A DNA stretch of 64,000 nucleotides from Isochrysis galbana (lineage: Eukaryota; Haptophyta; Isochrysidales; Isochrysidaceae), in assembly GCA_018136815.1 (NCBI GenBank), contig CM030933.1, positions 5,472,282 to 5,536,281 on the forward strand, written 5' to 3'. Both the position numbers and the translations under genes were made by a program. Shown here in pieces: positions 11,411 to 24,189 of the stretch (its first letter is position 1; each line of letters starts with the position of its first letter). The notes beneath the pieces are model-generated. The model was given only the letters and a program-made list of their open reading frames with translations. It did not search any database and was not told the origin of the DNA.

Positions 11411-11780
11411 TGCAGCGCTCGAGGCCCTCTGGTGGGAGAGAGGGAGAGGGAGAGGGAGAGAGGGAGCGGAGGGAGGGGGAGGTTGAGGGGGATGAGGGGG
11501 AGTGGCGGGGTTGGTAGAGGGGCGGTGGGCAGGAGGGGGGCGGGGGGGGGCGGGGGGAGAGGGGGGGAGAGAAAGCCGGTGGGGCGGGGCGGGGGGGGGG
11601 AAGGGGAGGAGGGCCTACGTTGCGGCAGGTAGAGGGGGGGGGGGGGGAAGGGGGGGAGAGAGGGGGGGGGGGGGCGGTTGGAGCGGCAGGGAGAGAGAGA
11701 AAGAAACCGGGAAGAGACAAGAAAGAAGAGGGGGGGGGAAGAATAGGCGCGGAAACAGCGGCAGGTGGGTCTATTCCTAG
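11411..11780. repeat. Purine-rich (G/GA) tract upstream of NCAPG2
   Basis: Nearly pure G/A on the plus strand, hence C/T on the coding strand of the minus-strand gene that starts at 11410. Long G runs are present. The stretch from 11781 to 13303 holds no gene I can support, apart from the two repeat fragments listed next. Confidence 0.85.
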
Positions 11781-12689
11781 ACGGGTCAAGATACTCGACG
11801 GTTCGGTGAGTTCTAATTTGTACCGTAGAAATCCAGAGCAGGGAGGAAAGAGCGGGCCGGGCGACTCCTCGGCACACTCCTACTTTTAACACTCTTTACT
11901 GCCGGAGCAGCCAAATGGCTGCCTCCCACGTCCCACCCCATTGTGTGCCACCACTCGTGACTGCTTCCCCCGCCGGCCTTCCTCTCTTCAGGGTGCCTCA
12001 GGGGCATCCTGAGACACACTCCCACAACCCTTCTGCGAGAAGAGTCGATAGTTTAGCAGGGAGGAATTGAAAGTGAGGAAATGTGCAAAACTGCGATGCA
12101 GCCAGCGGCCAAATGCCAAACAAATGGAAATGGATGCCTCCTTTTATCAAGAATATTCAATGTTTATGTGAATAAAGAAGACAAAAAAATCTTCTTAAAA
12201 TTCCCCGCTACGCGTGCGGCGTGAGGCAGTGTGCTTGTGTACCTCCCTACTACCCAACCTTAACCCCTAACAACCCCCTCCCCCTTTCCCAGTTCCCTCT
12301 TTAGCGGAGAAGCTGGTTTCGGGGAGGCCGCGCGCGCTGCTTCGGCCAGAAGTTGGAGAGAAGGGGGCGGGAGACCGTGATTCGTTCTTTGCTCAAGTGT
12401 TGGCTCGGGCTACCTTCCCTTATATATCGTAAGATCCTCATTGATATCCACTGTGGTTCCTACTAAGAGGTTTAGCTACCCTAGGTGATGTTTCGTATGT
12501 CCAGACCTCTCGCCGCCTGCAAGAGGTCTTCCGATGTTCCTAGGTTGAAATCTTTGTCCACGCCTTACGTGCTTGGCCGCGTGGTGAGACTATTAAGAAG
12601 GTTTTTTCTTCTGCCTTGCGGCGTGTTTCTCGTGCTCTACTTAGGGGCTCGGTTCACGGGGGGTTCAGCGGAAGGCGGCGTGAGCCAGC

Positions 12690-12945
12690 CCACTAAGGGA
12701 GCCGAAGCACATGACGACTTGATACCTGACACCTAACGGAGCAACGGAGCATCTGGGGGTGAATATCCAAGTCCAAGCAAGTACAAGTACCGCACCTAGG
12801 CCGGACGGACCCCTATGAAACCAAAGCGACAAAGGAATGAGGGGGGGGAAGGGAAAGAAGGGGAGCGAAGGGAGCATAAGGGAGATGTTTTCATGGTGCT
12901 AGTGGATACCGTACGTCCGTAGTAGGTGGTAGCCCATGATCCATG
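12690..12945. repeat. Two dispersed repeat fragments
   Basis: 12695-12760 (GGGAGCCGAAG ... GATACCTGACACCTAACGGAG, then GCATCTG) matches the right end of the MITE at 30372-30859. 12895-12940 (GTGGATACCGTACGTCC ... GTAGTAGGTGGTAGCCCA) matches 42958-43000, just outside the TIR element there. Confidence 0.55.
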
Positions 12946-13303
12946 ATCCAATGGCCCATGGTCCTTATCCTTAGATTTTTTTAGACAATATTGACATCAG
13001 TGAGCTGGAGAGAGAGAGATTTGCATGTGCAACGCGGGAGCACAGAGCGACGGTTCATTCGCAAGCTACCGGATCCAAGTAGGAGTGTGGGTAGGATGGT
13101 GCAAGGACCTCGCTTAAGGGACGATGGGGTGCATAGAGCACTTAGGGGACGATGGAAAAGGCCATTTGGATGCGCGGATTTGTGAATGTGGACTAGGCCA
13201 GCTGAAGTGGGTGGACAAGTGCGTACGTGTGTTCGTCAATGATTTCGCCTGCACGTGCAGCAAGAGCCGGGAAGAATCCGGCACACCATCCTCCTCTCCC
13301 AAG

Positions 13304-16300
13304 CTATGGAAGGCTTCCAGTTCTCGCCCTTAGACCCACCCCTCTAGGCACACCCACGGTTACGAATGGTTGGACCTCGCTATGGCCAAATCGTTGCATG
13401 CGCCTCCGCGCCGCCCGGAGACCATATATGTAAGTGAACGCCGCTTTTTGAAGCGCGAGGGTCGCCAACGCTGCCCGTGCCTCTTTACTCATATTTTGCC
13501 AACGTCCGCTTGCAAGTTCTCGTTGAGCCGCTTGGTCGCCAGTTGCCGCCTGCACACCGAGCAAATGGCAAGCCACTAGCTCTGCTGCCGCCACGTGATT
13601 TCCCAATGCCTCTAGCGCGGCGGATTCGCGACGGATAGAGGATGATGGGAGCCAGCCGCAGCGCGCAAGCAAAGCACTACGTTGAGGCCGCAGTGTGGGT
13701 GCTAAGTGCCCCGGAGGGTGCTCCAAAGGGCCGGCGTCGACAACTGCGTCGCTGCCAAGTGCATGGTTTGCAGGGGGTGACGGCGTTCGCAAGTCGATCT
13801 CTACCCCACAAGCGCCGCTCCTGACAGACACTTCACACGCTCCGGGCACGTTGTCAAACGTGTCGGCGAGTCTAACTCTAGATCGCCTGCGCCCACCGCT
13901 CGTCTCAGCCAAGCGATGATGTGGTGCCGAATACCTGTCGATAGGGAAAGAGAGACGACTCGGTGGCGCGGCGGTGGCAGCGCGCCGTGTGGTGGCCCAT
14001 GTGGGAGATCTTGGTGTCTTAGCTTGTGCGAGCCCGTCTTGCGGGATGGCAGAGTCAGACGAAGGAGAAAGGTGCCTCGGGGAAGATCGCGTAGGTACCG
14101 CGTGTGAGGGCGAGTTCACAAGGCGAGAGACGCACCATGCAGATGCGAGAGAATGCTTAGCCGGGGGTGTGGTGGTCGGGGAATCTGAGTAAGAGTCCAT
14201 AGCTGCCCGCGGTGTAGGCGGCGACGTCTTGGGGTTTGTTGACTGTGCAAGGCTTGATGGCAAGAAGAGAGCCGGCATGGCCGTAGCAGGCCCGCCCGCA
14301 ATGAGCAAGGGAGCAGCAGCTGCGGCCGAAGCGGCAGGAGACCCTGAAACCGGTGGAGTTCTGTGGAGAGATGGGGACGGTAGCAATGCCGGCGCAGGTA
14401 ACAACGGCCCGGCCTGCGTGCCAAGCACAGGCGAGGCTGTTGGCGTAGTCCCCTGGGGCGGCGACGGAGCCGCAGGCACTGGGACCGCAGTAGCTCCAGT
14501 GCCGCGCCCGCGAAAGTGCTCTCCAACACCCTGCCAAAAGCGGACGTGCGCGGTGTGCACCGAAGACCAAAAATGCATATGAGAAGAGTGAATTCCTCCA
14601 ACAGATTGACGCATGAAGGCGGTAAGCGGACCGGGGCGACGCAGGTCGAGGACCTACGGGATGCGGAAGGCATCATTCTCATCGCGACACGAGCCCGGAC
14701 CCGCGTTGCGATGGCGTCAGGTGCTTGCGACGAGACGCAGGATGGTAGCGAGCGTCGCACAGAGCACTATTTGCTATGCTTAAGAAGGTGCGCTCCCTCA
14801 CCTGTGGCATCGCGTTGCTCAAGAAGAAGCGAAAGAGGAATTCCCAAATCGTGATACCAGGATCCGTAGCAACGCGAGGATCGAATTTGTGGTTAAATTC
14901 TAGGAGGGCAATGCGAACGGCATCGGGGTGCTTGGACCCCGCCTCAACCTGCGAGGGCAAAGCGAGAGTGCGTCAAGCGCTGGCTCATGAACGCAACACG
15001 AGCGAGGAGCAGCGCCTTCAACTTCACCAAGCGTTCTACGAGTCGTAAGGAAATGAGGACACATAGACTTCTCGAAGATATATCTGCTGAACAACTCCGC
15101 ACAGCTCACCTGCCCTCTGCGCCCCATGAAAAGGTCCTTCACGAAGAACTCTACGTCTCGGATGGCAATTCGCTTCACATCCAAGAGGAAGGGTAAGCCC
15201 GAGAGAAGGGACTGCACGCCTGCAGGATTACCGAGACGTAGTGCCGTCTCAGCCGAATTCATCGAGAGCTGCTCCAAAGCTGTGAGAGGAAGCGGGGTCG
15301 GAGCCTCTAGACCGACAGCGTGGCGCCAGTGCAACCGTAAATGCACCTCTCCGCACGAGCCGAGGCCTCCCCACTTGGCATCCGAGAGCACAAACCATCC
15401 CGACACTGCGCTGTCTCGTCCCACATGCAGGGCGGAGTGCTCGCAATTCGAGGGATCCAGCACTAGCCATTTGAGCGTGGTCATCCACTGACCTAGCAGC
15501 GTTGGCGCCGCATTGGCGCCGTCGTAGACGCAGATGTGCAGCACCGCTGACGGGTCTGATATCGCGAGCTCGAGATCTTCTCCCCAAAAGTACGCTGGGT
15601 AGGAGTAGGAGCCCTCCGTCGCTAAGCAACTACCAGTCCGTGCCGCGGCGGCCGCCATAGCAGTCCCATCCCCGAGAGCAGTTGCGGAAGGATTGACTCC
15701 ACCCTTCCCACCACCTCCGCTCTCAGCGGTTCGCTTGGTCTGCAACTTTGTGCCTCTTACGGAGAGGACAACGCGAGGCCGGCACGATCTCTCGCCCGTT
15801 AGAATGTTGGCACGGCCTGTAGGGAGACCAACCGCTGTGCCGACGCGAACGGATAGGAAGTTGGGCAAAGGTGCGCCAGCGCCAAGCTTGGTTCGTACCT
15901 GGATGCAAGATAGGGTTGCGTGGGCCCGGGCATCGATGGCATAGTGACGCAAGTCGATGAGGCGTGCACGGATACGCCCAGAGTCAGCCCCACCCCCACG
16001 CCACCGCCGCTTCAAGGCTAACAAGGTCGCTTGCGACCAACTGAGGCCCTTCGCGCACCTCTGCCTCGGCGAGCAGCCTAACGAAGCCGTTCACGTTGAA
16101 CTCCCCTTTGCACATCTCAAAGTTGAGCCCCACACCGTCGATGTCAAGTGACTCGAAGCGGAAGATGCCGTAACCGCGATAATCGGGAGCCGATTTCAGC
16201 GGCAAGGGACAGCGGATGTCCGCCATCCACCGCAAAAGTGAAAGCAGAGGTGCGGAGGCACGTATAACAACCGAGTCGGCCTGTGGTGGAGGTGCGGGAT

Positions 16301-19300
16301 GGAGGAACTGCGGATCGGACACAGAGGTCCGAGAAGCAACATGCTCGCCACTAGGTGTCTGACATGAGCACCACTCTAAGCTGTCAGGGGCTCGATGGAC
16401 TGGACACGCACCTTCACGAAGGCTTCATGCGGGAATCCTGGTGGGTTGGCGAACCCGAATCCTGTGGCTGTGACGCACACGTAAACTCGCCATCCTCCCT
16501 CGATAAAGCACTCGCAGGGGTCCGCCGATGAAGCGCCATCGCTGCCAGGAGCGCCACATTCACCGCTAGGCAGCAACGGCGACATTGCAGCCAGAGCAGG
16601 GGATGTGCTACGGCAAGCGTCGTCGGCAGCAGACATTCGATCTCGATGCTGCCGCGAAGGACGATCGTACTCCAACGATGGACGAAGGTAGAGAGTCTTG
16701 ACCCACACGGGGTGTCCCTTGGTACCGAATCGAGTCACAGCCCAAGAAAATAGTCGTGCTAGAATCGTCGGCATACGCAGCCACAACCATGCGACAATCG
16801 CTGAAATCGAGCACCAGAAAACGGCTTTCATGAAGAAGACACGGGTGACGGTGCGGAAAGCCGTACGCGTGATTAGCCACATTGAGGCGAAGAGTGACGA
16901 GGAAGCGTGTCGGGCAAGACGGAAAGCCCGCACTGCGGCTCCAGCGACGGTAATATGCGAGATCCCTTGCGTGAAGAACATCTTTTCCCATAGAGGAAAG
17001 ACGAGAGGTCGGGCGCATCTTGAAGAGTCGGAGATCTCCACTGAGGACCGGCGGTTGTGCAGGCGCCAAGCAAGGATTTTCCAGCGTGGCGGCGAATGTG
17101 GATGCATGCAGCTGATGGAGGTAGATGCAGATTCCGGTGCAAGAGGGGCCGCAAGGGTGTGTGGCGTCCCGCCCAGTGATAGGAGCGCGAGCAATGCGCA
17201 GCAGAAGCACCCAACAAATAACAACAGATGGGTCGATGTGCGAAAATGCCAACGCGGAATCCGAGTGTGTTGGCGGGAGGTTGGACGCGAGAAGGCAGAT
17301 AAGAGCCGGGAGAGTGCGCCTGTGGTGAAGGCGGCGATGAGAGCAAATATGGTCTGCACGGCTGTAGAAAATAGACGCCAATAGCTACGCGGCTCAAGCG
17401 AATGCCGTCCCAAGGCCAGGCGCCATGACGCAGGGTTCACGGCGGAGAGTCGGCTGGCGAGCAGTAGCCACGCGTGAACGCGTGCGGCTAAGTGCAGGTG
17501 TGCTGCGGGCTGACGAGACCGAGCACCGCCGCCAGCATATCGAGTAGGGTGCAGCCGGGCAGAGCAGGAGAGTTGGGTCAAAAGGTCTGCAGGAAGCCCA
17601 AGCACGGAATGCCATTCTGTGGGATACAATGGTGTGAGCAAGGGTCAGTGGGGTCTTCGTCCACCAAGAGCGACACTCGCAGGAGAGTGGGCTACTCACC
17701 CGAATATGCTGGCGACCTTGTGAGTATCTCGCCGATTGCGTGCGCATCGGATTCTGCCTCAGCCTCCGCTGCAGCAGAGTCGGATAAGTTGCCCAGTATG
17801 GCAAGAACAGCACGCTTCGGTACATACTCAGATGAAGCCGCCGAGCCATCCAGTGCCACGTCCGGCACACATGGGCCCTCGATTCCCCGCCGCGATGCAG
17901 CCAGAGCGTCTGTGGACTCGTTGACAGCTTCCGCAAGCGCCGTCGCTGAAGGAGAGGAGGCAACTGGCGCACCACCCGCAGAGCCGGCCATGCTGACATC
18001 GGATGCCATAGCCAAACGATCCTTCGGACGCGGCATTGGCCATCGCGAACATCTGGCATCGCACCCCGTCCCATCCAATGCGCTGCCGCCGCTGCCTTCT
18101 TCCAAAGCGTCATCGAGACCCTCATGTTCACGGCTCCTAGCACAAATCGGGTAGGCCTTGGGGTCGGTTGTGGAAGACGCCGCCGAACGCACAGAGAAGG
18201 GTGATGATGATGACAAGTCACTGTCGTGATCTTGAGAGAGCCTGACCAAAGACGGAGCTGCAGTGCTTGAAGCGCATGCGGCGGTACTCATGGAAGTTTG
18301 GCCAGGGGTCACAGCATGCTCTTCTGCCTCGGAGGGTGATGGATGTCGAGAGGCTGCCGTCGGGAAACTGAAGTCGAGGCTCAACACTGAGGACTCGTGG
18401 TCAGAAAGGGAGTCTCTGCTCGATGTGGCGACACCACTCAAGTAGCCATGCGGATGGTGGGCGTGCTTGGTTGTCCTACCAAAAGGAAGCAGAGCGAGCA
18501 CAAGCTGAAATCAACTGGGAAGCTCAGGGGTTGAGGCGAGGGCGAGTCAGTGGGTGGAGGCGTCTGGGGCGATTGCGTGGTAATAAATGCCGCGGTGGCC
18601 ATGATGCCACCAATGGGAGGTCGTGTGCGACGTACAAGGAGGGGAGGCACTAGCACAGCTGCGCTCACCCAATACTTGCTCGGTGCAGGGCGCACAAACG
18701 GGCCGCAGCGGCAAAGGCCGGAGCCTCACAAAAAAGTTTATCACCCCTGGGAGATGCCATGACAGCGGCATGGATATATGGCGCGTCGGGAATCCATCGC
18801 CGCCATCGGACCCATTTGTGGGCGCGCGTCACCTCCTGTTCAAGAGGACAGGCAAACTACTGGGTCATACTATGCATGGCAAGGAAGCCACCGGAGGCGG
18901 GGGCGCGCACGCAGTTGGACCACACTGCATGGACTCATCGACGTACCTGGCGCTCGCGGAGCCGCTGCGGGACGAGAGCATATGACCAGCCATCACTCGT
19001 GACGGCTGTCGGGTCGAGTCTCCAGCCGTCCGTGCGGAAACCTGTCTGCGTGCGCTTGGAAAGGTCTCGTCGGACCCATCGACGCTCGCCGGGGTAGAGA
19101 TGACCTGGGAAGGATGAGCCCCAGCTCACGAACGGTTGCCACCGCTGGAGCTCCCACACCTCACGGTCTTCAAGGATCCACGGTTCGATACCGCTAGAGG
19201 TGGCAAGCACGCGGTTGACCTTGACGTGCACCACTCGCTGTACTCTGGCGAATAGGTCCTGGCAGGGGTGCGGTGCGGGGTGGTGGGATGGGCAAGTAGT

Positions 19301-20035
19301 GGCAGGGCGATGAAGCGTGCTATCCCAATCAATCACTTGTGCTTAAAGATTTCTTGGTGGCCGGAGGCGTGGATGGAAGAGAGAGGTGTGGGGTGGGTGC
19401 GAGGGAACATAATAAGCTAGGGTGTGTTGTGAACGGGGAGGAACATCTCTCCCATCACCTAGCAGCCGCTCCACTCCCCCTCCCGTCCCTTACAAGCACA
19501 TGCATGGGCCCCCCCTCAGCCTCCTTCGCAGCCACGCTACATTGCACCCTCTCACCTGCCCGCCTCCCATCATTTGCTTCCCTTTCCGCCTTCTCCCTAT
19601 CCCTTCCCCTCCCCCACACGTTCAACCCCCTGTCGCGCTCGCCACCTCGTTCTCCCACCCACTGCCCATCTACTCCTTCACTTGCCCCTTCTCCCCCCCC
19701 TTGCCCCCCCCTTTGTCTCCCTGTCCATGCCATCCTCGCTCTCCCTCCCCTCTCTCCCTCTGTCCATCTCACTCTCGCTCCACCCTCTCGCCCCCAGCCC
19801 CCTCGTCCCCCTCTCCACTTTCATTTCCCCCCCCCCTCCCTCCCTTCTCCCCGCCCCCTCTCTCCCCCCGCTCTCCCCGCTCTGTCCTCTTTCTCACATG
19901 TTCGTCCACGCCGGTGGCGCGCGCGAGGTCGGAGAGGGCGAGGAGGAGTGTCCCGTCCTGTGCGATCGTGTACTCCGCCACCGCCTCCTCCTCGTCGAGC
20001 AGCCGCGACAGCTTGAAGGTGCCAAAGTGCGGCAT
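13304..20035 (-). CDS. DysF domain, transmembrane, AsmA-like and C2-domain protein
   Basis: Nine minus-strand exons (20035-19898, 19258-18947, 18835-18669, 18475-17700, 17616-16412, 16358-16005, 15898-15110, 14948-14802, 14653-13304) join in phase to 1745 residues. Exons 2-3 hold a DysF-type (peroxin/ferlin) module: EVWELQRWQPF ... GERRWVR, TSDGWSYAL, then HKWVRWRRWIPDA. Exon 4 is a Ser/Ala-rich linker. Exon 5 has three membrane helices (about residues 547-570, 594-614, 727-747), then a beta-rich stretch GFGFANPPGFPHEAFVK ... FRFESLDIDGVGLNFEM that resembles AsmA/chorein-type lipid-groove repeats. Exon 7 opens with a C2 domain (FLSVRVGTAVGLPTG to GEVHLRLHW). Exon 9 is Ser/Pro-rich and disordered. 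A membrane-contact lipid or tethering role is my inference. The exon 5/6 and 6/7 borders are the least certain; intron 5 is only 53 bases. Intron 1 is CT-rich. Confidence 0.72.
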
Positions 20036-20686
20036 GGCTCGGAGGTGTCGCCGTCCACAGAGAGAGAGAGAGGGAGGGAAGGGAGGGAGGGAGGGAGGGA
20101 GGGGAGGGAGGGAGGGAGGGAGGGAAGGGAGGGAAAGGAGGGAAGGGAGGGAGGGAGAAGCCCGTGGAGGATCGGAGGAGATAGAGGGGAAAGCAGCGGA
20201 GAGAGAGGGGACAGAAAGAACGAACAGTAGTGGACTCGAGAGGAGGAGGAGACAACAAGACGAGCGAGCAGCGCCGGGAACACACCCTCCTCTCCCAGAA
20301 TACAATTCACAGGAATAGCGAATAAAAGGGGAAATATGAAGAAGACAAGAGCAGAAGGACGGAGAGGTTGGCGAGCGAGAGGGAGGAGAGAGAGGCCCCG
20401 CCCACACAGCCTCTGGGTGTGGCTCTCTCTACTCTACTTGATTCCTAGGAGTACTTTACTCTACTTCTCTTTCTTCTCGCCACATTCTGTCTTTCTTCTC
20501 ACAGTCTTCCTTCAGCTCTAGAGTTGACTTCTGAAGCCCCGCCGCAGTGTGAGAAAAAAAAACCCTTCTCGAAAAAGAATCCCATTCACAACCAAACATC
20601 TTTAGAGTACAGAGCTAGAACACCGACCATTCAAAAGAGGTCCGTGTGAATGGAGAGCAAGACAGAGGCGGGGAGTGAGAGTTCGA
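20036..20686. promoter_or_regulatory. Bidirectional promoter region
   Basis: 650 bases separate two divergent start codons (20035 minus, 20687 plus). The left half (20055-20165) is a GGGA repeat, so the minus-strand gene has a CT-rich leader. The right half has pyrimidine-rich TCTCTACTCTAC and TTTCTTCTCGCC stretches and an A-run (20553-20561). I see no clear TATA box. Confidence 0.5.
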
Positions 20687-22321
20687 ATGGAGCCGTCCGT
20701 CGGGGTGGCGGCCTCTCTCGCGCGCGAGGCGGAGCTGGAGGCGGAGCTGGTGCGCGTGCGCGCGGAGTGGCGTGCGCGGGAGGAAGAGTTCGGCACGATC
20801 CAGGCCGTCCTCTCGCGCGAGCTCGCCGCCGCCCAGAGCGAGCCGAGAGAGAGCTCCCCGTCCGAAGGAACTCTTCAGGCAGCACTCGCAATCGGAAGGG
20901 AGGCAGCAGAGGAGGTGGTACGCCGGGCCGCGGCGGGGCTTCACGCGAGTGCGAGCGCGTGCATTCGCGCCGCACGAGACGAGGAGCGAGCCGCCGCAAC
21001 GATCCAGCGACAGCTTCGGCATGCGACACGGAGGAGGCTGCAGCGGCAGCTTGACGAAGCGCAAGCAGGGGCCGCTGCTCTCGCCGCTGCCTTGAGAGAG
21101 GTTGATAGGGAAGTGTGGCAGCTGCCAGAGCTCGAATGTGCATATCGGGAGCGGGAGGCTGCCGCCGAGAGCGAGTCTGCGGCGCTGAGGCAGAGTCTGA
21201 GCGAGATGGAGTTTGAACTTGTCCGCGCGCTCGCGGCCGTCGTTGAGACAGAGCGCCGCGCATCCGCTGAGGCAGACGGGCGCGCCGCAGCCGCCTCTGT
21301 CAACGAGGCGAGCAAGCAGGCGGAGCGTCAAGCGGTCGTCGCGGAGGCTAGGCGGGCCCGCCTGGTTGCCGAACGCTCAGCCGAGTCTCTCCGCGCCAAG
21401 CTGCACGAAACTGAGCGCGCCGCCGCATTGGCCGCCTCGGCGGCGGAGGCAGAGGCAGAGCGGCTGCGCGCCAGCCAACTTAGACTAGAGCGTCAGCTGA
21501 GCCGCAGCCAGGCCCAGCTCGCGGCGTTGCATGCCGAGTTTGGTGCTGCCACCGCCGCCATAGCCGCTGGAGAGGTGAGAATTGCGGAGTTGACGAGTGC
21601 TCTCCGATCAATCAGTAGCCCGGCAAAGTCGGTTGCTCGCTTGGCGGCGCGGCGCGCGTCGGATGCCCTCGCCGTCTCGCGTGCGAGAGAGGCACGCGCC
21701 GCAGCGGAGATCGCGGCGCTGCAGCAAGAGGTGGGAACGGCCGAGCGGCGCGCCGTCGCGGTCGAACACCGATGCACCATGCGGCTTGCGGAGCTCGAGC
21801 CACTGGCCGAGTATGGGCGCAAGAGGGACGAGCACGCGCGTGCGATGCTAGCAGCGGCCCGAGCAGAATACGAGGATGGACGCAGGACAGTCGAGCTCGA
21901 AGCGGATCGGAGGATTGGAGCGGCCGAGGAAGTGTGTGATCGGCGCGTGCAAGGCCTACAGGCCGAACTTGATGAGAAAGGGCGCCGGCTTGCGGAGCTA
22001 ACCCAATTTGCCCGCGCCATGCAACATCGGCTTGACGAGATGGGTGATGCAGTTGCAACACTCATCACGCCCATGTGGGGTCGCACAAGTGGAGCGGCTG
22101 CGGCCTCGAAGGGTGCTGCGCTGACACCCCCGCTCGAGCCCAGATCCCAAACTGGTCCGCGTGCTGACCCAGCATCACGGGCAGAGAGCTTGGCGCGCCA
22201 GATCGAGGTCGCAAGCGAACAGCTCAGACAACGATTGGTCCTTCTCACCGTCGAGCATGCTCCAAGATCAGCCTCGCGCGCGTCCGGCGGAGTGTCCACA
22301 TCGCCGTACACGTGCGTGTGA
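20687..22321 (+). CDS. Coiled-coil protein, single exon, function unknown
   Basis: One uninterrupted frame of 544 residues from ATG 20687 (MEPSVGVAASLAREAELEAE). Almost the whole chain is Ala/Glu/Arg-rich heptad sequence: long coiled coils at about residues 10-50, 80-340 and 350-450, with few helix breakers. A Ser/Pro-rich, likely disordered segment follows from about 460, ending in a short helix (ARQIEVASEQLRQRLVLL). There is no enzymatic motif, signal peptide or membrane helix. Such proteins are usually structural or scaffold parts (cytoskeleton, centrosome, vesicle tethers); which one cannot be told. It is divergently paired with the DysF/C2 gene. The lack of introns contrasts with its intron-rich neighbour. 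Confidence 0.75.
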   Translation: MEPSVGVAASLAREAELEAELVRVRAEWRAREEEFGTIQAVLSRELAAAQSEPRESSPSEGTLQAALAIGREAAEEVVRRAAAGLHASASACIRAARDEERAAATIQRQLRHATRRRLQRQLDEAQAGAAALAAALREVDREVWQLPELECAYREREAAAESESAALRQSLSEMEFELVRALAAVVETERRASAEADGRAAAASVNEASKQAERQAVVAEARRARLVAERSAESLRAKLHETERAAALAASAAEAEAERLRASQLRLERQLSRSQAQLAALHAEFGAATAAIAAGEVRIAELTSALRSISSPAKSVARLAARRASDALAVSRAREARAAAEIAALQQEVGTAERRAVAVEHRCTMRLAELEPLAEYGRKRDEHARAMLAAARAEYEDGRRTVELEADRRIGAAEEVCDRRVQGLQAELDEKGRRLAELTQFARAMQHRLDEMGDAVATLITPMWGRTSGAAAASKGAALTPPLEPRSQTGPRADPASRAESLARQIEVASEQLRQRLVLLTVEHAPRSASRASGGVSTSPYTCV

Positions 22322-23021
22322 AGCGTTGTGGGCAGGATGATGCGGTGCCCGAGTCAAGGCTCACGAAATCCGGCCCGCCCGCAGGAAGCTGCCCTCACAC
22401 TAGTCATCTAGACCATTTTCTAGGATCAAAAAGCAGGTAGCAAATAACACAAGTGCATGTGTGTATCGGATGCGCGATGGGCCGAAATTGAGCACCGCAC
22501 CCCCCACTGCCATGGCGGAGTTATGGAGCGGTAAGTGGTGAGAAGCGGGATAAAACGTAAAACGTCTGAAGATTGTGCCGTATTCGCGATATCCATCCAC
22601 CCGCTAGCCCGAGCCAAGTCCTCCGAAGAATGCTTCGCTATCACACTCCTTCCTCTTGCGCCATCGGGCTACCGGCTGTTGTGTGTTTCTTCCTTGCGCT
22701 GGGTGGAGGAGGAGACGGTAAAGGAGGTGATGGGCGTGGTGGGCGACTCCATCATCCACGACGCCCTCGGCGCGGGCATTGTCGGAGAGTGATACTTCTC
22801 AATCTAAAATTTTGTTGTTGAACAACTGCTTATGGCTAACTAATTAAGCATTTATGTGTGTGGGTTAGTGGGTTATGGTATGGGTATGGGCTAGGTAGGG
22901 AGCTAGACAGGGAGGATTGGGGCCTATATAGTTGCTCTTGGTCATTCTTGTTCTACGCAACTATAAGCTATATATAAGCTATGTGGGCGCCGCCGCGCCG
23001 CCGCCGCTCGTGGTCGCCCAC

Positions 23022-23135
23022 CGCATATTTTGCATATTTTGCATATTTTGCATATTTTGCTGCATATTTGGGGTGTTTTTTTTGCATATTTTGCATATAT
23101 GCACTGCATATTTTGGCCAAAAAAACTGCATATTT
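23022..23135. repeat. Tandem TGCATATTTT repeat
   Basis: At least seven near-copies of a 10-base unit TGCATATTTT, some with shortened spacing, in an AT-rich island inside very GC-rich DNA. Elsewhere in 22322-23930 I see only low-complexity sequence and no gene I can support. Confidence 0.8.
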
Positions 23136-23931
23136 CTATTTACCCTTATGAAGGAGCCTAGGCCCCGGACATGACCATGAATGCAAGCCGGGGCGCTCAG
23201 ATGACCCGCCCGCCCGCCCCCGGGCTCTGCCGGGGTCTATGCAGGGCCTGCAGGTGTCGCATTCGCGAATCGACACTCGTTAGGCTTCTCTTCGTCATTC
23301 GGTATTTATCGTTATAATTCTCTGCTTTCTCTCGTTCTCGGTCAAAAGCTTCGCTTGGATGCATGGGATCGTGGGTTGTGGATGGAGCGCCCTCTCTCTT
23401 TCTCTCGAAGGAGAAGGGAAGTTTCCCCACCTTTCTTCCTCCCAGGCGCCTCGCAAATAGGTTTAATTTGCTATCTCTACAGCGGTTCTTTATCTGCTTC
23501 TGGGGGCAATCAGGTTTAATTTACGACCTCTTCGTATCTCCCCCTTAGGCACATCGCACTCCTTTCGTCTTATTTGGTAGGTCTCTTGGAATCCTGTGCG
23601 GCAGGATTGCCCCTCGTTTCCGTTATGGTGCGATTCCCCTTCCAGACGGGATCGCCGACAGATCGCCTTCTGATCGTCGTCCGTCGTCGTCTGGCCGGAG
23701 TGTTTGGGTTTGATTTTAGTCGAGTTATGTGAGAAAGTCGTGGGGCGAGAGTCGGGGTGTTTTCCTGGGTGTCTTTGTCCGTCGTCCTGTCGTCAGTCGT
23801 CATCCGTCGTCGCTCTCGCTCTCGTCGCTCTCGCTCTCGTAACACTCAGACCTTACAATCCCTCCTCACCTCGCCAGCCCCTGCCACCACAGCCCTCCTC
23901 ACACTCACCCTCGCCTTTCGCCGCTCGTTCC

Positions 23932-24169
23932 ATGTCGCTTTCGCCGCCGTCCTCGCCCTCGCTCAAGCCCGCCTGCCCGCCTTCCTCTGCTGACGGGCTT
24001 CAGCCCGTCAGCACCTCTGAAGTCGTCTCCTCCGCCGCGCCTGCCGCCGGCATGCATCCTTCCTCATTGCCCTCAGGCCCTATGGGCCAGCCCAATTCGT
24101 CAGCAGGGACATCTTCACCTGCGTCTTCACCTGCGTCGGCGTGCAGCATCGGCCGGCGGCTCAGTGCAG
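23932..24169 (+). other. Possible orphan first exon (Ser/Pro-rich)
   Basis: An ATG after a CT-rich leader opens MSLSPPSSPSLKPACPPSSA and stays Ser/Pro/Ala-rich for 79 codons, ending in a strong donor (GTGCAG|GTGCGC). No following exon can be found: a dispersed repeat begins directly after the donor. It could be the stub of a gene cut by that insertion, or chance composition. Confidence 0.25.
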
Positions 24170-24189
24170 GTGCGCATCTTCCCAGTCGG

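Noticed and set aside
19422-20407. Pro/Ser-rich open frames on both strands
   Set aside because: They cover the CT-rich first intron and leader of the DysF/C2 gene; only the 46-codon first exon is convincing.
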